A stretch of 6,964 nucleotides of DNA from Clostridiales bacterium UBA1446 (GTDB lineage: Bacteria > Bacillota > Clostridia > Oscillospirales > Oscillospiraceae), in the NCBI GenBank assembly GCA_002329245.1, contig DCTG01000005.1, forward strand, positions 6,731 to 13,694. Reading direction: 5' to 3'. Every line of letters begins with the position of its first letter. Position 1 is the first letter of the stretch. Below, one piece after another: positions 5,625 to 6,964 of this stretch. The notes under the pieces were generated by a model that saw only the letters and a list, made by a program, of their open reading frames with translations, searched no databases and had not been told where the DNA came from. The position numbers and the translations under genes are program-made.

Positions 5625-6137
5625 ATGAATTTAGCAGAAAAGCTTCATCAATTAAGAAATCGACATAATTTATCCCAGGAACAATTAGCAGATAAATTAG
5701 GAATATCCAGACAGTCAATATCAAAATGGGAGTCTGCACAGTCTGTACCAGAAATTGATAAGATTGTGCAATTAAGCGAAATATTTGGTGTTACTACTGA
5801 TTATCTTCTGAAAGATATTGATGAGTGTTCAGCAAATTCAGTTCTTTCTGATGGAGATAAGAACCAAAATTCTTCAGGGAAAAAGTTACTATCAATAATT
5901 GCTGTTATCTGTATGGCTTTCTCAGTTATAAGTATTTTTGTAATGTGGACGTTATCAAAAATATACCCAGCCCCTATCATATTTAATAACACAACTACAG
6001 GGAGGTGGCTTGTTGGATTCTATAATTTTTTATGGAATCATGAACTTGAGGGATTTTATAAGCTTTGCTGGCTAATTGCATTAGCGGGAATTGTACTCTT
6101 ATTTGTTGATGGATTGAAACATTATAGAAAAAAATAA
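5625..6137 (+). CDS. XRE-family transcriptional regulator with C-terminal membrane helices
   Basis: A 170-residue protein. Residues 4-61 form a clear Cro/C1-type helix-turn-helix domain: LRNRHNLSQEQLADKLGIS, then the recognition helix RQSISKWESAQS, then PEIDKIVQLSEIFGVTTDYLL. A polar linker (about 64-86) leads to two hydrophobic helices at about 88-110 and 145-163, and the tail KHYRKK is positively charged. This predicts a DNA-binding head in the cytoplasm tethered to the membrane, with residues 111-144 outside. The architecture is common in Bacillota; ligands are generally unknown. I chose the ATG at 5625 rather than 5601 because AAGGAG (5611-5616) is eight bases before it and the HTH domain begins directly. 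Codon use is AT-rich, like the two neighbours. The downstream traX-like gene is 149 bp away on the same strand. The HTH call is secure; targets are unknown, with autoregulation likely. Confidence 0.9.
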   Translation: MNLAEKLHQLRNRHNLSQEQLADKLGISRQSISKWESAQSVPEIDKIVQLSEIFGVTTDYLLKDIDECSANSVLSDGDKNQNSSGKKLLSIIAVICMAFSVISIFVMWTLSKIYPAPIIFNNTTTGRWLVGFYNFLWNHELEGFYKLCWLIALAGIVLLFVDGLKHYRKK

Positions 6138-6172
6138 GAGAAATACTTAAGCTGTAGAAATTAGCATAATTT

Positions 6173-6204
6173 TTAACAACATTATGGTACATTATTCTTA
6201 TAAT
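6173..6204 (+). promoter_or_regulatory. weak candidate promoter before the traX-like gene
   Basis: TATAAT at 6199-6204 has TTAACA at 6173-6178 as a possible -35 box, but the 20-bp spacing is poor. A second TATAAT (6217-6222) has no good -35 partner. In DNA this AT-rich such matches are frequent, so the gene may equally be read from the XRE promoter; I see no strong terminator between them. Confidence 0.2.
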
Positions 6205-6286
6205 ACATCACAACAGTATAATTATATGACATATAAAATAAGTCATAAACATCAATTAAACGTTATTTTTGGAGGATGCGTTCCAA

Positions 6287-6964
6287 ATGACAGTTTTCTT
6301 AGTGAAAATTATAGCTATAATCACAATGACATTAGACCACATTTCTTCTGTATTAGGTTGGCAGGGTTGGGATATTATTTCTTACAGTCAGGCAACGCAT
6401 ATGAGATATTTAGGACGCATTGCGTTTCCGATATTCGCTTTCCTTATAGCAAATGGCTGGGAACACTCTAAAGACCGAATAAAGTATTTTTCTAACTTAG
6501 TCTTGTTTGCGGTAATTTCTCAAATTCCTTATGTGCTTACATTTTATCCACCGAATAGAATGTCGATTGATATAAGTGCAAAAATACAATACATAACAAA
6601 TATCTTGTCTATACCTGTATTGATATATGCCTTGTCAACAGCCTCGATGTTGGCGGTTTATTGGTATTTTATTTTAAACAGGAAACCTCATGCATCAATG
6701 TTGTGGGTTGGCATAGCTGCTTTTCTGCCTTGTATTTTATTAAAAATTAACTATGTTTGGATATTAGCTGACACCTTAAATGTGCTGTATACAATGGCAC
6801 TTGGAATGTTTGCAATTTATTGTTATGAAAGTTTTTTAGTAAAGCCAAAATACAAGTGGTGGAAGTATACTTTTCTTTTCGGTTCGTTTGCCGGAGCTTT
6901 GCTTTTATATGGAACAAAAAGCGATTATGGCATTAAAGGAGTCGCTTTGATCCTCTTGTTTTAC
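6287..6964 (+). CDS. TraX-family membrane protein (3' end beyond window)
   Basis: The open frame runs 226 codons to the last base without a stop, so the gene is cut off by the window edge. The N-terminus VKIIAIITMTLDHISSVLG (6-24) and the segment MRYLGRIAFPIFAFLIANGW (39-58) are hallmark TraX family sequences, with Asp17-His18 and Arg44 as conserved polar residues in or next to membrane helices. Further family-like stretches are NVLYTMALGMFAIY (165-178) and, near the edge, DYGIKGVALILLFY (213-226). About seven membrane helices are visible. In the F plasmid TraX N-acetylates pilin; chromosomal Bacillota homologues have no settled function and may be acyltransferase-like. About 70 residues (91-160), including two extra hydrophobic helices, lie between blocks that I recall as nearly adjacent in typical TraX. 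GGAGG at 6271-6275 is 11 bases before the ATG, a wide spacing. No conjugation genes are nearby. Confidence 0.82.
   Translation, partial: MTVFLVKIIAIITMTLDHISSVLGWQGWDIISYSQATHMRYLGRIAFPIFAFLIANGWEHSKDRIKYFSNLVLFAVISQIPYVLTFYPPNRMSIDISAKIQYITNILSIPVLIYALSTASMLAVYWYFILNRKPHASMLWVGIAAFLPCILLKINYVWILADTLNVLYTMALGMFAIYCYESFLVKPKYKWWKYTFLFGSFAGALLLYGTKSDYGIKGVALILLFY

Noticed and set aside
6150..6175. Possible terminator after the XRE gene (TTAAGCT...AGCATAA followed by T5)
   Set aside because: The stem has a mismatch, only three G/C-containing pairs and a 9-nt loop; too weak in DNA this AT-rich.
6184..6471. 95-residue plus-strand frame near the traX-like gene
   Set aside because: It overlaps the TraX reading frame, which carries clear family motifs; this frame is a shadow.
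1..6964. CRISPR array, tRNA, rRNA, transposase or integrase
   Set aside because: No regularly spaced repeats, RNA gene signatures or recombinase motifs were seen on either strand, despite the composition boundary.

Overview
The window looks like bacterial chromosome from a Gram-positive anaerobe, most likely a member of the Clostridia (Bacillota). The support is the gene content (EutH, a small flavodoxin-fold flavoprotein with a cysteine cluster, a DUF2935 protein, an XRE regulator with membrane helices, a chromosomal TraX), the strong GGAGG-type ribosome binding sites, and compact intrinsic terminators. The genus cannot be read from the sequence.

There are two compositional regimes. From 1 to about 5,000 the DNA is GC-rich: bases 2041-2100, for example, have 40 G/C of 60. 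From about 5,100 to the end it is AT-rich: bases 5221-5280 have 19 G/C of 60. The junction lies upstream of the DUF2935 gene and coincides with a small ORF that lacks a convincing start. This suggests a boundary of acquired or rearranged DNA.

Layout: 1-218 holds two terminator-like hairpins. A solitary ethanolamine permease gene (eutH, minus strand, 219-1322) is divergent from a flavoprotein gene (plus, 1850-2488). The roughly 530 bp between them carries a promoter for each gene and unusually long leaders, one of which can fold into nested helices. The flavoprotein gene converges on an FucP-like MFS transporter gene (minus, 2612-3871), with a hairpin terminator between them. The MFS gene has a good promoter and an upstream dyad. 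A strong 18-bp perfect hairpin (4029-4074) then ends the DUF2935 gene (minus, 4097-4972).

The AT-rich segment, all on the plus strand, has an unrecognised, probably 5'-truncated ORF (5037-5525), an XRE-family regulator with two C-terminal membrane helices (5625-6137), and a TraX-family membrane protein gene cut off by the window end (6287-6964).

The genes appear to be mostly separate transcription units: each has its own promoter or terminator signals, and no gene pair overlaps. I see no CRISPR array, tRNA, rRNA, transposase or integrase. I did not find a convincing new multi-gene system. The best leads are the composition junction with its truncated ORF, the structured leader of the flavoprotein gene, the two matching 8-N16-8 dyads, and the TraX variant next to a membrane-bound XRE regulator.
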